Shown: positions 11,001-21,493 of the stretch, in pieces
How the letters are laid out: the number at the start of each line of letters is the position of its first letter
Numbering within the stretch: position 1 is the first letter of the stretch
Origin: Edaphochlamys debaryana
Lineage: Eukaryota > Chlorophyta > Chlorophyceae > Chlamydomonadales
DNA: 64,000 bases
NCBI GenBank assembly: GCA_016858145.1
Contig: JAEHOE010000020.1
Location: 930,001 to 994,000 of the forward strand
Reading direction: 5' to 3'
Program-made: the position numbers and the translations under genes
The notes under the pieces: generated by a model
What the model saw: the letters and a program-made list of their open reading frames with translations, nothing else
Told to the model about the DNA's origin: nothing
Databases searched by the model: none

Positions 11001-13664
11001 CTTGCGAGAAGAATGCGCTATGGCTGCCACACGGGAGAGGAGCATATACCATCCTGGTCCGGGCTCTCCGCCCTCGGCCCTCAGCCGCAAAGCCCTCGCC
11101 CTCGTTCCCCCGCGCCCTCACGCACCGCCCTCAGGCCGCAAGCCCCACGCCGGCAATGACATCCGCATGATGACGTACTGCAACAAGTGAGTCATGACCT
11201 CTAGCCTTAGTCATGGTGGCCAGGCAAGCCAGGACACATGCGTTCGGGCCTCACACGCGTGCCTCACCACCTTCTATCCTGCTCCATCTGCCTGTCGTTC
11301 CTCTCAGGTCAATCCTCGACTCGACGGCACTTAAGGACGAGCGGTGAGGCAGTTCGGGTTGCTTACCGGTAGACTTTGTCCCGTACGACACCTCGGAACC
11401 TGGATCTCGATTTCGTTGCCTTCCCCTTGCCTTACTCTTCCGGCCGCCACAGGTTCCTGACCCTCTCTCAGCCCGCTCGCGAGCTGTGCCTGGCGATGAT
11501 GGCCGATGACCCCAACGCCCGCCCCAGCTGCATGGAAGTGCTACACCACCCCTTCATCGCTGCGGTGGACTCCAACATGGATGCGCACCGGGAGATGGGG
11601 GACCTGGTGCGGAGGAGGATGCGCGACTTGGCGAAGCTCCGGTGAGGTGGAGGGGGTTGGGTTGCATGAGGGCCGTCTATGCCCCTGCCGCCCCTGCCGA
11701 CGTGTGTTCGGGTGGCCGGGGACGGGCGCCCCTTTTACCTCCCAAGCAATGGACAATCCGGATGAGCCACCTCACTTACCGTTGCCCTGTTTGGCGTTCC
11801 GGTGCTTTCGCTCCTCCCCAGGCGGCTGCACGGCCTCCGCTACGCCATGCACGCGCACCGGCCAGAGGGCACCGACGACAAGGCGTTCCTCGAGGTGCTC
11901 GACAGGCGGAGGCTGAGGCTCAAGAAGTGGGTGTGACGGTGCCTTGAAGAGTCGGGGCCGCGGTCGAGAGGGAGAGAGGGGGAGACTACACAGGCAGATG
12001 GGGGTTGGGGCGTCCAGGCGCGAATCTGCTTGCACCCCGCCGTCTTCCTTTGCTTCGTGTAATGTAGCCTCCCCTCCACCCACTTGCTTTTCCACCCGCC
12101 CGCCCGTCCCCACCCGCGCACTCACTGTCGCACGATCGAGTCCAGTCGGGAGGCCAGCGCCGGCGCGGGCCACGCAGGCAACGGCTTCGTACGGCAGCCC
12201 ACATCTACAACCACTTCCGTGGACGGCACCGCGACCCCGCTGGCACGCAACTCCCTCAACGCCGCCTACAAAGCCACGGACGCGCAGCAGGCGAACGGCC
12301 GGGAGAGCTCGCACGACGGCTCCAGCAGAGTGCACCTCAACTGCAGCTATGGCACCGGCGCCGAGAACGGCGGCGGCATGAGTAAGGTGTGCGTGCGTGC
12401 GGGTTACCATTGCTTGCTCAACATGCTGGCCGTTCCCACAAAGAGCACGCCCTCCCGGCCAATACGGCTGTCCTGCCCGCTCTCGCCACCCCTGATTTCT
12501 ACCCTTCCTTTCCCTTGAAGGTCGACAAGATGGCGCTGCTGTCCGCCCTGCCCGACTTGGAGCGGAGCACCACCATGCCCGCGCGGAGGTTCAGGGAGGC
12601 GCCGGAGGGGCTGTCGCCGGTGCCCTCGTGCGACCCGTCCATGTACACGGGCGATAACGCAGCGCTGCCCGGGTGAGTGGCGTGGAGGCGGTTGGCGGGA
12701 ACCGGTGACTCGCGGGGACAAGGGGTTCGCGTCGATCAGGCTGGTGCGTGGACACAGTGGCGGGGACAAGGGAGACGTGTCAGATTCCTTTGAACCTGCA
12801 AAGATGGGCAGTGCCTTGAAGTGACTGGAAAATGGGGCATGCGGGCAGGTATGGTTCACTGCGCTTGGGACGTGCGGCGTGCTTCGCGCGGAGCTTCGGG
12901 GGTAGGAGGATGGGCGCGGCGGGGCGACACGTAATGTCACGCGACCCGCGACATGAGTTGCCAGTAAAAATGCCTTCAAGAATTTGGACTATCTCAGATA
13001 GCACATCGCGCTCGGTCCGGGCTTGAGCGGCGAGGTTTGGCCGAACGCGGCATGCACCGCCACATTCCGTCACATCCTGCACGTAACTACCTCGCCCTCA
13101 GCTTCACAACGCATAAGTTATCTACTGAAGCGAGTATCCGCGTCGCTCCTTGGGTTTGGGGTGCGAGGTGGCGCGACCGCCACTTTCCCGCCAACATGTC
13201 GAGTTCGCGCCTGGCTCTTAGTTTCCCCACTCTCGACGTTACAGTGTAGGGATGCAAACCATAGCTTGTGGCATTGCGGGACGGGCGTGGCGGGCAAGTT
13301 GCTGCTGCGCTCCCCGACCATTCTACACAACGCCGCCGGTGCTAGGCACCCTGCCTGCCTGCCCTTCCATCCCTGCTGACGCCCTTCCTTCCCTCCCTCC
13401 CCATGCCCCCCCCTCCTCCTCAGGGCCTGGTCCGCCTATCCCCTGGGCTATGAGGCGCTGCAGCACCGGGATGCGCTCATGGAGGGACTGGCGCCGGGGG
13501 CGGCCCACGCGGTGGAGGGGGCGAGGGCTCGGGCGGCGGCCGCAGGGCCGGGGTCAGCGGGGGGCCTGGGGGCGGGGCGGGCGAGCCGAGAGCCACCCGC
13601 GGCCCTGCCCACCCCCCTCGAAGACCCGAAGGAGGGGCAGGACCTGGCACCGACCACCCAGTGA
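5056..13664 (+). CDS. Ser/Thr protein kinase A (CAMK/CDPK-like catalytic domain), 17 exons
   Basis: Predicted cytosolic Ser/Thr kinase that transfers ATP gamma-phosphate to protein substrates. All exons join in phase: 5056-5162, 5306-5372, 6127-6228, 6724-6776, 8177-8252, 8590-8661, 9066-9233, 9700-9742, 9935-9960, 10098-10149, 11135-11186, 11308-11343, 11453-11641, 11822-11930, 12141-12386, 12521-12672, 13424-13664 (596 aa). Glycine loop IGKGGFSEV near residues 56-64, Lys79 in YAVK, HRDIKPEN with Asp176, DLG in place of DFG at 204-206, APE at 228-230. There are no EF hands, so it is not a standard CDPK. The tail after about residue 380 is Ser/Ala-rich, with two motifs shared by kinases B and C: VDKMALLSALPDLERS and SAYPLGYEALQHRDAL. 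The exon 4 donor at 6777 adds VRSG where paralogues have DC. Introns host a LINE-like fragment and a minisatellite. Substrate unknown. Confidence 0.88.
6402..6459 (+). repeat. Short dispersed repeat, copy 1
   Basis: About 57 bases inside a kinase A intron (core gcaggaaccgccttcag, then aaggggaggggttgagcg) recur almost unchanged at 14826-14884. The second copy differs by a few bases. I see no terminal inverted repeats, so the element class is unknown. Confidence 0.6.
7243..7540 (+). repeat. Minisatellite, about 10 copies of a 27-28 bp unit
   Basis: Tandem units read gggcctggtccggttc followed by cgaatcaagtcc or caatcaagtcc, so lengths alternate between 28 and 27 bp. The array lies in the kinase A intron between exons 4 and 5. 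Because 27 is divisible by three it stays open in several frames on both strands, which creates long spurious open frames rich in Gly, Pro, Ser and Trp. Confidence 0.9.
10215..11092 (-). mobile_element. 5'-truncated non-LTR retrotransposon (LINE) 3' end with RNase H-like region
   Basis: On the minus strand, within the kinase A intron between exons 10 and 11, a frame encodes a region resembling the C-terminal RNase H domain of LINE polyproteins (VRLVKVVSHTGLYGNEQAAK, typical SHTG..GNE pattern) followed by residues resembling the distal tail of such polyproteins (MRPDILFIPNLPS). The frame changes near 10440-10490, so it is not intact. The 3' end carries a short (GAAATA)3 microsatellite at 10215-10233 as read on the plus strand, typical of LINE 3' tails. 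No reverse transcriptase or endonuclease part is present, which fits 5' truncation at insertion. Kinase B lacks it at the matching intron. Confidence 0.7.
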
Positions 13665-14825
13665 GGGACGCGGCTGCGCCTTAGGGGGCTCATGGCAGGC
13701 CAGCGTAGTTGGGATTATCTTCCTCACTACCTTACACACCGCGGGCGCCAGCGGCGCGACCCTAGCTAGACACGGCGGCTCGGCAGCGTACTGGGCTGCC
13801 GACCCCGGGAACCACCTGCCATGCTCCTTCCGTGCCTGCCGCGCCCACGCGGCGGCGCCCCCCGTCAGTCCCGGCCTAGCTAGCCCCCCGGGCAACAACG
13901 TTACGGGTTCTCAGTCTGGGAAAGTGGCCATAGGTCCATAGGAAGTGATCTCGGTGACACAATCGGCGGACCTTGAAAGTAGCCCTGCCTGCCCCAGCCA
14001 GTACGGGCGGGCGGGGCAGGCGTAGCCAATCCCTTGGGGCTGGGCGTGCCTATCATCCACAGACCGGCGGGGAAGTCGGTTGCGGGGGCAATAAGGGCAG
14101 CAGCTATCTAGCGGCGATGCATCGAGCTAGCGGCCCGTTCGGGTTGGATCTGCGCCATCGTGTCACAACAGCCCCCAGCAGCAGCCTTTGCGGGTGCGGT
14201 AGTGGCCGCCGGCGGGCCAACGGTGGCACAGGACGCCCAGGGTATCTAGACACCCGTGGGGACGCCCTACGCCACAACCAAGCGCTTCGCTTCGTTCTTT
14301 TCATCTACACCCGTGGGGTCGTCCGAGTCTCGAGAATATGAAGCCAACTGGTCCCTTGTACGAGGGGCTTATAGGAAGCTGGGGCGCGGTTCTGCTGCCG
14401 CCACTGACGGTTGGCAACCCGTGGGGCACAAAGCAGCCCCTGGCCCGCTGGTAAAGTCTCTAGGAAAGCAGGACTCGGGAACCCAACGGCTGACGAGGAC
14501 TGGGAGAAGCGCAAAGGCTGAGCGTGCCGAGGCTTCAAATTCCATGGGATGGCGGGATGGCTGGCACAGCGGCGGTAGGTATGAAGCCCGCCCATGTGGC
14601 CGAAGTAGCCGAAGTTCCAGCCTCTACGGCAGCACAGCTGTCAGGTCGGTAAAGCACAAGTTGTATGTTGAGCGAAAGCGGATGATTCTTAGCAAGCGCG
14701 CAACGAGTTCGCTGGAAAGGCTACGAAAGAAAGGCGTACGGCTTCCGCGCCATCAGGGTGCTCGGTCACTTGAACCTGGGAGCTCTGAGATGGCATGCAC
14801 CCCCCTGCTGGGGTAGGTTCTAGAG

Positions 14826-14884
14826 GATGCGATGCGATGGTTACAGCAGGAACCGCCTCCAGAAGGGGAGGGGTTGAGCGAGAG
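14826..14884 (+). repeat. Short dispersed repeat, copy 2
   Basis: Copy of the 6402-6459 repeat: tacagcaggaaccgcctcca followed by gaaggggaggggttgagcg. It lies at the right end of the unusual intergenic block. Confidence 0.6.
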
Positions 14885-15728
14885 CGCCACCTACTGGGTG
14901 TGCCACCTGCACACCGACACCACGCTTTGTGACTGACTTTCGGTCGTCACGCCACGTCGCTAGGGCCGGGCCCGTAGAACCCCCCTCATCATTCTACCGC
15001 CGTGTCTTTAGTCATCGTCGATCAGTGCCAGGACGCCTGGGGGCTCCTGCACAGACAATCTACCATCGGAAACTCGCAAGAAAGGGTGGTCCGCCGCTAT
15101 TGTCTCCCAACCTCTAGAGGCCAAGGCGCGCCTGGGACGTGGCCCCCGCCGGTTGGCCGGCATGGCATCTGAGGCCGCAGGTCAGCAAGAGGCCCTCGAT
15201 CGGCCCGCTATCGGCACGGCAGCTGCCATGGGTGATTGTCAACTCCGAAACAGGGATTCTCTTGGTTACTACCCTTGCCCCAAGCAAGCGTGCCAGCATG
15301 GCATGTGTCGGCATGGGGGCCCCGCGCTTGGCCCGCAGATCAACCAGCGCAATGTAATTGCGACATGACTGGAGCGCGCATACATGCCGGGTTTGCAAGC
15401 GACGAGGGGGAGAGAGATTTCACAGGCTGATGGGATGGGAAAGGGGCGAGGCCTAAGCGAAGTGCACGCCTGCGAGTTTGCAAGCGTGGGCTTGTGGGAT
15501 CTCCCGCCCTTGGGGGCAGCCCGCAGGCAGGGGTCACATGGGGTGGACGAGAGCAAGTATTCGAGGTGCCAGGAAGCAGTCGTGACATGGGGCCGGGTGC
15601 GTGCGGCCTCAGCGCGGGACCTGCATTGGCGGAGGCCCCAGGCTGAGCGTTGCATTACTGCTAGGCCCATCAGGAGGGCGACTGCTGGGCGTACCCAGAC
15701 GGCCATAGGCTCGCAGGCAGGGCCTACT

Positions 15729-15802
15729 TCGCGACGAGGCACGAGGCACGAAGGCACGAGGCACGAAGCCGGTATCAAGTCGCGCACGAGGCACGAGGCA
15801 CG
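15729..15802 (+). repeat. Short tandem repeat with unit gcacgag(g/a)
   Basis: About six to eight irregular copies of a 7-9 bp unit (acgaggcacgaggcacgaag and similar) in two clusters separated by a 20-base spacer. Intergenic, with no gene association seen. Confidence 0.7.
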
Positions 15803-16756
15803 GGGCCGCTGGCAACAGGGCGCTTTCGGGTCTAGTCTTGTTTGCAGGTGGTCTAGCGGTGCGGGTGCGCGAACTCTGGGCGAAAAGAGTAGGTAGTAAC
15901 CGGTAACACGCAATGAAGTGTGGGCAGAGGTTGCCCCTGTAGGCAAGGTTGATGTCGTTGGTGGAGAGGGTTGAGAGCTCCAAGGAGCCAGACTTGTGCG
16001 GTGGGTTGGAAGTCGGTGTTGGGGTTCGTGCCCACTAACCCCATCGCGAGGGCACAACGGCACAGCGAGCATCACATTAAGCTGCAACGTGCGCATAGCA
16101 TAGAGGGGAGAAAGAGCAACGCGTTTGCGCTTTGCGCACCTTTGGCTCAGCGCGGCAACATTTGCCAAGTTAGCAGGCGGAAGCGTTCTCCCAGAGCCGC
16201 GATTTTGCACACTTCGACTTAGGTCAGAAGGCTAGCGCAGGCCCCCGCAGCTTGGCGCAACATTGCTGCTGTCGATGCTCTCCGTCCCGCTCCCGGGACG
16301 TCCCCCGGTGGCCTTGAATTCCCCAAGAATCGGGACCAGATGAAAGGCCACAAGCTCCATTCGGTCTAGTCCTGCCTCCGGGCCGCCACCCTTGTTATGC
16401 GCATGTCATCGCCCCCTCCTCCTGCTGTCAGGCCCCTAGGCCTTCGTGACACGGACGCAGCGGCGGCGGCAGCATCAGGCGGGGCCCTGGAGTGTGTGCC
16501 GCCGCCGGTGCCTGGGGCCGTGGCCGTGGCGTTGCCAGCAGATGGGCCGACAGCCGGCGGCGGTAGGTGAGGCCTCCGCGGGGGTAGGGTAGGGCCTGCA
16601 GCCAGGTCCCCGGACCCGGGGGTGGGGGAGGTTGGGGGCAGGCTTGAGTCGGTGGCACTCGTGAGGGCAACCTGTGAGCCCCATTGCGCTCCACCTCCCT
16701 TGCACACGAGTTCTTGCACGCCCCCAGAGACACCACCACTTGCTTTGCTCAGCAGC

Positions 16757-19700
16757 ATGGCCGCCTCGAGCAGCGGACCCGAGAGCGGCAACGACCGCCC
16801 CTCCCTGGGCGGTGCGCTGCTGCTCATCGGCGCTCCGGGTTCGGGCAAGTCCAAGCTAGGCCGTGAGCTCGCGCAGACGCGCCTCGGCGGCTGGGTGCGG
16901 CTGCTGGACGTGCGCGAGGAGCTGGGCGCGAGGGGCCTGGAGGGGACCTCGGCCGCGCGCAGCCTCGCTGAGCACCGCCGGGCGGTCGCGAAGGAGCTTC
17001 TGCAACAGGCTGCGGACGAGTGGACCGCGCTGCAGCAGGCGAGGTGAGCCTCGCGCAGCGTCCGGGGCCAGAGGCCTCGACCGCTGACCCGTGACCGCCG
17101 CCTTCCTCCCCAAGGCAGCCTTCCGTTCCCCTGCCTGTCCCTTTCCCCCTTCCCCGCTGCTTTCTGGTCCCCTCACGTGTGCGCGCGCCCTGCCCCACCC
17201 TCGCGATCGCTTGCTCGTGACCCAGGGATACCCCTACCTGTCCTCCCCATGCCCCTGCTTCCAGGCCGACCTCCTCCCCCCTGCTGCTGCTCGAGTGCGT
17301 AGAGGACACGGAGGACACCTTCGCTGTGGTGGAGGCGCTGCGGGAGGCGGGGGTGCCGCTGCTGCAGGTGCGGGCGGTGGGCAGCCTTGCAGAGATGGGC
17401 GATCCATCCCGTATGGCTGGGGCTTCCTGCTTATCGGAACGTGTGGGTGTAACGGCGGGGTGGCGCGCGGCACGCGGGGGTACGCTGCCCTTTGCCAATG
17501 GCATGCCGCCTGCCGCCTACCTACCTGACGCCTGTCCACCCACGCCAGGTCCTCTACCTGACACATCCTGCGCCCCACTGGAGGAAGGGGCAGCGCATGG
17601 CAGAGCGCACGGCCCAGTGGACGGCGGCGCAGACCTGCCGCGTGCTGGAGTTCTTCTCCGCGCTCGGGGTGCTAACGGAGGTCGATGAGGGCATGGGCTA
17701 TTCCATATCGGAACCGCCAGGTCCAGGCAGGCTAGCTGCAGCAGGCTACGCCGCCGGCCCGTTCTTTAGCACACGCAGGCCCTCCGCGGGTCACACAGCG
17801 ACAAAAACACAGCGGCGAGCACACCCGACACCGCCCAGCTCAGCGCCGCCGCCGGCTTGGCTGGCCTCAGTACCAGGCTTGCGGCTCCCTCAATGCCTGT
17901 CCCTCACGCCCCTGCAGCCGGTCACTTCCACCCGCCTCGTGACGAGCCGTCGCGAGCGGGATCGGGTGCTGGCGGCGGCGGCCGGGGCCTCGGGTCTGCG
18001 GCTGGACAGCTTCTTCGGGGGCGGGGGCGGAGGTGGCGGAGGCGGGGGCTCGGTGGGCCCCGCCCTGCCGATGCCGGCTCGAACGGTTGCCTCCGCCGCG
18101 GAGGCCCGCTGGGTGGGGTGGCCGGGGCGCTACGCCGTGAGCCGCAAGGCCGACGGCACCCGGCACCTGCTCATGGTGCTGGGGGGAGAGGAGGGGGAGG
18201 GCGCTGGCGGCAGCAGCAGCGCTGGCGGCAGCATTGGCGGTAGCGGGGCTGAGGCGTACCTCCTCAACCGCGCCGGCGCGCTGTACAGGTTCCCGATCAG
18301 GACTTCCGAAGTCGTTGCCCACAGCTCCGTGCCTCCGTCTGCTGCTGCCGGCTGCGGTGGCGGAGGCGGCCTGCCGTCCGGCACGCTGCTCGACGGCGAG
18401 CTGATGTGGGTCGGCGGGAGGGGCTTCTTCCTCGCCTTTGACGCTCTGTGCGTGGGCGGGCGGCGGCTGTGGAGCCGGCCGCTGCGGGAGCGACTGGCGG
18501 CTATGGGGGAAGGCGGCAGCGGCGGTGGGGTTGGAGGCGGGGCCGGAGGGCGGGCGCTGGCGGAGGCGGAGGCGAGCGAGGAGCTACAGGCAGCTGCAGC
18601 TGCAGCGGCGACAGCGGCAGCAGAGCAGCCTTCGCAGCTGGCAGGCCCGACGATCTTCCGCAAGACCCAGCAGGCTCCGCTGCCCTCTGCCGGAGACACG
18701 GTGTGCGTGCTGCGCAAGGGCGCCACGGAGGTGACGGCGGCGGCGCTGCGGCAGCTCGAGGCAAGCCGCGACGCCTGCTCCTACCCAAACGACGGGCTCG
18801 TCTTCACGCCGTACGACATGCCGTACGTGCTGGGCATGGCCGAGCTGTCGTACACGTGGCAGCCGGCTGAGCAGGTCGCTGTGGATCTGGTGGGCAGCGA
18901 TGCGCACGATGCCGCGGGTTACAGCACGCGCCTTCCCCTCAACACGCTCATCACCATCAGGTTCCTGCCGGAACAGCCAGCGGAGCCCGCGGCCCCTAAC
19001 AACCTCAATCCGTACTTCGACAGCCGCTGCCAGCAGCTCAAAGTCGACGACGTCAGGTGGGACAAGCTCGGCGCAGAACCCCAGCCCCGCCCCAGCCAGG
19101 GCGGCGGAGGAGTTACGGCGTGCAACCGTGGGGTCGTTCAATTACAGCGGAGAAGCTAGCGGAAGCGGTCGAGCAAGCATTTGCCGAGGCCGCTGGCTTG
19201 TGTGGTGGCGCCGTATCGGCAGCGGCCCCCCTCCCGCCTCCCTCGCCGGTGCAGCCCGCCCGCCTCCTGCCGTTTGAAGAGCTGTACGGCAGTGTGATGG
19301 CCGGGGTAGAGGCGGGCGTTGTGGAGAGGATCGTGGACCCGGACTGTGGGCTCGAGGTCTTCAGCTGCAGGTATGGTACATGGGGCTGGGGCCTGGGCGG
19401 GCCCCGCATCCCGGGGATGCTCCCAGGCATCGCTTGCTACGGAGAACCCGAGGGCCTTCAGTTGTGCCTACATCCGATCTGACCAAACCTGATCTGACCA
19501 AACTTTTATCTGCTGCTGTATCTGCAGGACCATGAGAGCTCATGCGCTTCCCGTGGCGGCGCTCTGCCGGGGCCTGGTCCTGCACCCCCCATCGCGCTCC
19601 GTGGTCGCGGCGCCCTTGGCCCCCTATGGCCAGCCCAGCGACCTGCCAGTCCGTTCTCTGCCGTCAGGCTGGCTGGGCACTGCCCAGTGTGGCACACGCC

Positions 19701-21493
19701 TGAGGACAGCCCAGTGTGACAAGTTTCGGCAGGTTAACCTCCCCCAGCAGACCGCTACGCTACTGCCGGAGACTCTGGAGGCAGAGGAGCCCATGGCCCA
19801 CGGCCGCCCGCAGCCCCGGTTGGCGGTGGGGCCTAGCGGCGTTAGCAGCAGCAGCAGCCCTCAGCGGCAGGCCTCCGCCTCGGTCAAGGTGGACGGGTCG
19901 CTGGTGCTGGCCTTCACGTGGGCGGGGCAGCTGCGGACCGCCACTCTGGGGGGCATGGACACACAGCAGGTGCGTGGGCGGCGGCCGGCTGGCTGAGGCT
20001 GTGGATGGGGCACACAGCGGATGTTGCCCAATCTCCCTGAATGTCACTCGGTATCGTTTGGCCCTTCTGCTTTCGGCCCCCAGGCGCTGTGGGCGGGCGT
20101 CTGGCTCCGCAGCCACGCCCGCCTCTCCGCCTTCCTGCCCGGCTGGACGTACGTACTGGAGGCAGTGTGCGGCATGAACACCCGCGTGGTGTCGTACGGC
20201 TTTGAGGGTGCCGTGCTGCTTGGGGCGTACGATGCGGAGGGCCGGGAGGCGGCACGGGACCAACTGCCGGCGCTGGCGAAGGCGTTAGGAGTAACCATGG
20301 CGGTCCCCAGCGTTGAGGGGCCGCTGCCGGAGCTCCTGGCCGGGCTCCCGGGGGCATCCACCCCCGCTCTCCATGGCTCGACAGAAGGTAGCACGCCCCA
20401 GCAGCCGCCGGCCTTCGAGGGCTGGGTTGTGGCTACTGCAGACGGCCGGCGATACAAGCTCGTCCCGCTGCCGTACAGGCAGGTGGCTGCGGCCGGCCCA
20501 CTCCTGCATCCGCTCTCCGTGTGGGACCTGGTCTGCTTTGGTGGCGCCACGTCCACCTCCCTCGCCACCGGGCTTCCTTTCCACATGCGGGCGGAGCTCA
20601 TGGCCATCCTGGCGTCCTTGAGGAGGGCTACAGCCGGGCACGGGATGAGCTGCTGCGGCTGCTGCGGGCTGCGGAGATGGAGGGGCGCCTGTCGGAGCTG
20701 CAACGCCTGGCGGAGGCTGCGGCACCTGCGGGCGGAGGGGCGGGGGCTGTCAGCGCTGCCACCCAGCTGCAGGTCCTCCTCTCGCAGCTGCGCCTTCAGG
20801 ACTGGGGGGGGTCGGTTAGCACGTCCGCTGGCGGTGCTGTCGTCCCAGCAGGCAGCGGCGGCGGCGGCACAGCCGAAGCCGCGCCTGCGGCCGCCGGCGC
20901 CGCCTTGCCGACGGCAATGCTCTGCGCCCTGTCATACGCCACCAAGGCCCTGAGGACCGGCGACGCTGTCAGCCGGAACGCCGGATTGCCCTCGTCTCCG
21001 TACTACCGACACGTCTCACGAGAGAACAGCTACACGTCTGAAAGTACTCGGGGCGGAGCGCCCCTCGTCCGGGGCCTGCTCCTGCGCTGCATACAGCCCG
21101 GGGTCGACGGCTCCCTGCCCGGCTACAGCCCCTCGCCCGCCTTTGCAAACTCCTGGGCAGAAGGCTGGGCGCGGGGCCCGGTCGGGCGCATGGACCCCTC
21201 CGCGCCCCCGCCCCTGCTGCACGCGGCCCTGCCCGACCGACGCGGAGCTGCTGGAGCGCTGCCTTAGCTTGCTGAAAGGCCGGGGCCTGGCGGCGGCGCT
21301 GAGTGTGTGCTCCCGCTGGCACCGCGTAATCAGCGAGGCGCCGCCGCCCGGGGACCTGGCGGGGCGGCTGAGGACAGCTCGGCGAGAGGCCCGGGCCGAG
21401 CGGGATGAGGAGCGGGCGCTGGAGACGGAGGCGATGGCCGAATGGATGGAGGAGCAGGCCGAGATGAGAGATAATTTCTACTTCTGTTTCTAA
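16757..21493 (+). CDS. Multidomain RNA enzyme: P-loop kinase + capping guanylyltransferase + RNA ligase (+ F-box-like tail)
   Basis: Exons 16757-17043, 17265-17367, 17549-17680, 17918-19056, 19113-19370, 19528-19969 and 20084 onward. Domain 1: Walker A GAPGSGKS at residues 25-32, P-loop NTPase/kinase-like. Domain 2: guanylyltransferase with motif I KADGTR (nucleophile Lys near 251), motif III LDGEL near 333, motif IIIa FLAFDAL near 345-350, motif IV NDGLVFTP near 466. Domain 3: T4 Rnl1-like ligase with LCRGLVLHP, motif I KVDGSL (Lys near 760), TYVLEAVCGMNTRVV as motif III, EGWVV and YKLV as motifs IV-V. These would make ppRNA or pRNA ends, cap them with GMP and join RNA strands. Oddities: motif V reads YTWQP, without the usual Lys; a putative 56-nt intron (19057-19112) removes a motif VI-like RWDK; single-base frame breaks near 20620 and 21237. 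After the second break an F-box-like LPDDAELLERCLSLL segment follows. Whether the tail belongs to the same protein is uncertain. Confidence 0.8.

Larger units (their letters stand above)
13665..16756. other. Intergenic region, no convincing gene
   Basis: About 3.1 kb between kinase A and the RNA enzyme gene. The part from roughly 13950 to 15120 has less low-complexity sequence than its surroundings, and open frames rich in basic residues (for example 14256-14816, Arg/Ser/Lys-rich, no motif recognised). It also holds the second copy of the dispersed repeat (14826-14884). A minus-strand frame at 15114-15398 (with YIALVDLRAKRGAPMPT) looks somewhat protein-like but lacks partners. I cannot assign any of these. 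Confidence 0.4.

Noticed and set aside
5056..13664. Kinase A as a true calcium-dependent protein kinase (CDPK)
   Set aside because: The catalytic domain is CAMK-like, but no EF-hand DxDxDG loop occurs in any of the three paralogues.
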